A DNA stretch of 7,574 bases. Origin: an uncultured Granulicatella sp. GTDB lineage: Bacteria > Bacillota > Bacilli > Lactobacillales > Aerococcaceae. Under the pieces are notes generated by a model. It was not told the origin of the DNA and did no database searches. It was given only the letters and a program-made list of their open reading frames with translations. A program made the position numbers and the translations under genes. Positions 5,431-7,574 of this stretch are shown one piece after another. The DNA is taken from NCBI GenBank assembly GCA_937891475.1, contig CALATC010000233.1:1-7574 (forward strand), in the 5' to 3' direction. The first letter of the stretch is position 1. Each line of letters starts with the position of its first letter.

Positions 5431-7574
5431 ATGCAAACATTAAAACAATATGTAGAAAGTAATTATCATAAATCATTAGGAGAATGTTCAAAAGAAGAAG
5501 TATATGTAGCGTTATTACACTATACAAAAGAAAAAAGTGCAGCATTACCATCAAATGAAGGAAAGAAAAAAGTATATTACATTTCTGCAGAATTTTTAAT
5601 TGGTAAATTGTTGTCAAATAATTTAATCAACTTAGGAATTTATGATGAAGTTAAGGAAGAATTAGAAGCTGAAGGTCATACTTTAGCAGAAATCGAAGAA
5701 ATTGAATTAGAACCATCATTAGGAAACGGCGGATTAGGACGTTTAGCAGCATGTTTCTTAGATTCTATCGCAACTCTTGGTTTAGCAGGAGATGGAGTTG
5801 GGTTAAATTATCACTTTGGATTATTTGAACAAAAATTCAAAGATAATCAACAAAATGCAGTGCCAAATAACTGGTTAACTCCAGATAGTTGGTTAGTTCC
5901 AACTTCTGTTTCATACGAAGTGCCATTTGCAAACTTTACATTGAAATCAAAAATGTTCAATATTGATGTTTTAGGGTATGAACAATCTCATAAAAACCAA
6001 TTACATTTATTCGATGTAGATACAATTGATGAATCATTAGTACATGATGATTCAATCGCATTTGATAAAACAAAAATTGCTGAAAACTTAACATTATTCT
6101 TATATCCAGATGACAGTGATGAGCAAGGTGAATTATTACGTATTTACCAACAATACTTCATGGTAAGTAATGGAGCTCAATTATTATTAGACGAAGCAGT
6201 TGCTAAAGGAAGTAACTTACATGACTTAGCAGAATATGCAACAGTTCAAATTAATGATACTCACCCATCAATGGTAATCCCAGAATTAATTCGTTTATTA
6301 GGCGAACGTGGAATTGAATTTGATGAAGCAGTTGAAATTGTTCGCTCAATGACAGCTTATACAAACCACACAATTTTAGCAGAAGCATTAGAAAAATGGC
6401 CTTTACATTACTTAGAACAAGTAGTACCTCACTTAGTGCCAATTATTAAAGAATTAGATGCTCGTGTAAGAGCCCAATTTAATGATGCAAGTGTAGCCAT
6501 TATTGACGAACATAACCGTGTTCACATGGCGAATATGGATATCCACTATGGATATAGCGTAAATGGTGTGGCAGCATTGCATACAGAAATTTTAAAACAA
6601 AGCGAATTGAAGAATTTCTATGAAATTTATCCAGAGAAATTCAATAACAAAACAAATGGTATTACTTTCCGTCGTTGGTTATTACACGCTAACCCAGAAT
6701 TAGCAAAATTATTAGATCGTACAATTGGAAAAGAATATCGTCATGATGCAACTAAATTAGAAGCTCTAAAAGCTCATACACATGATTTAGAATTCCAAGA
6801 AGCATTAAAAGGTATTAAACGTAACAATAAATTACGTTTGAAACACTTCTTACAAGAACACCAAGGTGTAACTGTGAAAGAAGATTCAATTTTTGACGTT
6901 CAAATTAAACGTATGCATGAATACAAACGTCAACAAATGAATGCATTATATGTTATTTACAAATATTTAGATATTAAAAATGGTAACATTCCTGCAAAAC
7001 CAATTACAATTATCTTTGGAGGTAAAGCTGCTCCTGCATATGTGATTGCACAAGACATTATTCATTTAATTTTATGTTTATCTGAATTAATTGCGAATGA
7101 CCCAGAAGTAAGTCCACACTTACAAGTTGTAATGGTAGAAAACTATAATGTTACTGCGGCAACTCACTTAATTCCTGCAGCAGATATTTCTGAACAAATT
7201 TCATTAGCTTCAAAAGAAGCAAGTGGAACAGGTAATATGAAATTCATGTTAAATGGTGCGTTAACATTAGGAACATTAGACGGAGCGAATGTGGAAATCC
7301 ACGAATTAGTTGGAGATGAAAACATTTATGTCTTTGGTGAAGATAGCGACACTGTTATTAAACATTATGAAAATAGTGATTATCATTCACATTCATACTA
7401 TGAAAGAGAAGCGATTCGTCCATTAGTAGACTTTATCGTAAGTGATGCTTTAGTATCATTAGGAAATAGAGAACGTCTAGAAAGATTATTCAATGAATTA
7501 ATCAATAAAGACTGGTTCATGACTTTATTAGACTTAGAAGACTATATCCAAACAAAAGAACGTATGTTAGTAGA
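5431..7574 (+). CDS. malP: Maltodextrin phosphorylase, GT35 (C-terminus beyond window)
   Basis: This cytosolic pyridoxal-phosphate enzyme releases glucose-1-phosphate from the non-reducing end of maltodextrins, using the longer chains made by MalQ. There are 714 complete codons in the window with no stop. Streptococcal MalP is about 750 residues, so roughly 35-40 are missing. Motifs in order are [17 protein letters not shown] (49-65), [19 protein letters not shown] (94-112), an INDTHPSM block in the middle, [30 protein letters not shown], and the phosphorylase signature [13 protein letters not shown], whose Lys604 should bind the cofactor. The protein starts directly with [10 protein letters not shown] and has no long N-terminal regulatory extension as in animal glycogen phosphorylases, fitting an unregulated bacterial form. 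GAAGGAG lies six bases before the ATG at 5431. Position after malQ supports maltodextrin rather than glycogen as the main substrate; a glgP label would describe the same family. Confidence 0.96.
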   Translation, partial: MQTLKQYVESNYHKSLGECSKEEVYVALLHYTKEKSAALPSNEGKKKVYYISAEFLIGKLLSNNLINLGIYDEVKEELEAEGHTLAEIEEIELEPSLGNGGLGRLAACFLDSIATLGLAGDGVGLNYHFGLFEQKFKDNQQNAVPNNWLTPDSWLVPTSVSYEVPFANFTLKSKMFNIDVLGYEQSHKNQLHLFDVDTIDESLVHDDSIAFDKTKIAENLTLFLYPDDSDEQGELLRIYQQYFMVSNGAQLLLDEAVAKGSNLHDLAEYATVQINDTHPSMVIPELIRLLGERGIEFDEAVEIVRSMTAYTNHTILAEALEKWPLHYLEQVVPHLVPIIKELDARVRAQFNDASVAIIDEHNRVHMANMDIHYGYSVNGVAALHTEILKQSELKNFYEIYPEKFNNKTNGITFRRWLLHANPELAKLLDRTIGKEYRHDATKLEALKAHTHDLEFQEALKGIKRNNKLRLKHFLQEHQGVTVKEDSIFDVQIKRMHEYKRQQMNALYVIYKYLDIKNGNIPAKPITIIFGGKAAPAYVIAQDIIHLILCLSELIANDPEVSPHLQVVMVENYNVTAATHLIPAADISEQISLASKEASGTGNMKFMLNGALTLGTLDGANVEIHELVGDENIYVFGEDSDTVIKHYENSDYHSHSYYEREAIRPLVDFIVSDALVSLGNRERLERLFNELINKDWFMTLLDLEDYIQTKERMLV

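Noticed and set aside
5186..5617. 143-codon minus-strand reading frame across the malQ/malP junction
   Set aside because: It lies opposite two secure genes, has low-complexity Leu/Ile/Phe-rich content typical of the reverse of AT-rich codons, and shows no recognisable domain.
1..7574. Defence, mobile, CRISPR or otherwise undescribed system
   Set aside because: All coding space is accounted for by a mal-type uptake and degradation locus; no direct-repeat arrays, terminal inverted repeats, transposase, integrase or unknown genes were seen.

Overview
The window is an AT-rich, low-GC Gram-positive (Bacillota) locus for uptake and breakdown of alpha-glucans (maltose/maltodextrin). A/T-ending codons dominate, the Shine-Dalgarno sites are strong (AGGAGG type), the solute-binding protein is a lipoprotein, and the LacI-type regulator and MalQ/MalP enzymes look much like those of streptococcal mal loci. 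I infer a member of Lactobacillales or a near relative (Streptococcus, Granulicatella, Gemella or Carnobacteriaceae-like). The species cannot be fixed from this sequence alone.

Layout: two divergent transcription units share a 332-bp control region (3577-3908). Leftward (minus strand) are a sugar-binding lipoprotein (2275-3576), two ABC permeases (1249-2175 and 374-1249, joined by a TAATG stop/start overlap), a Rho-independent terminator (323-361), and then the 5' part of malR, a LacI-family repressor cut by the window start (1-290). Rightward are malQ, 4-alpha-glucanotransferase (3909-5405), and malP, maltodextrin phosphorylase (5431 to the window end, missing an estimated few dozen C-terminal residues).

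Control region: a good sigma-A promoter for the importer operon (3635-3663) is overlapped by one GCAAACGATT operator core and followed by a second just downstream of the predicted transcript start. A third copy sits on the predicted start of the malQP transcript. These are probably MalR operators, although they also resemble catabolite-responsive (CcpA) sites. A separate cre-like sequence lies at 3690-3704.

How it works together: the lipoprotein captures an oligosaccharide outside the cell and the two permeases carry it across the membrane. The energising ATPase is not encoded here and must come from elsewhere, probably a shared MsmK/MalK-type subunit. In the cytosol MalQ rearranges maltodextrins, releasing glucose, and MalP phosphorolyses the longer chains to glucose-1-phosphate. 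MalR presumably represses both arms until maltose or maltodextrin is present.

I see no CRISPR array, mobile element, RNA gene or obviously new system. The points most worth a second look are the importer, which does not resemble streptococcal MalXCD as I recall it although its neighbours do; the cysteine pair in the binding protein; and the operator and hairpin arrangement. The permease and binding-protein substrate is inferred from context only.
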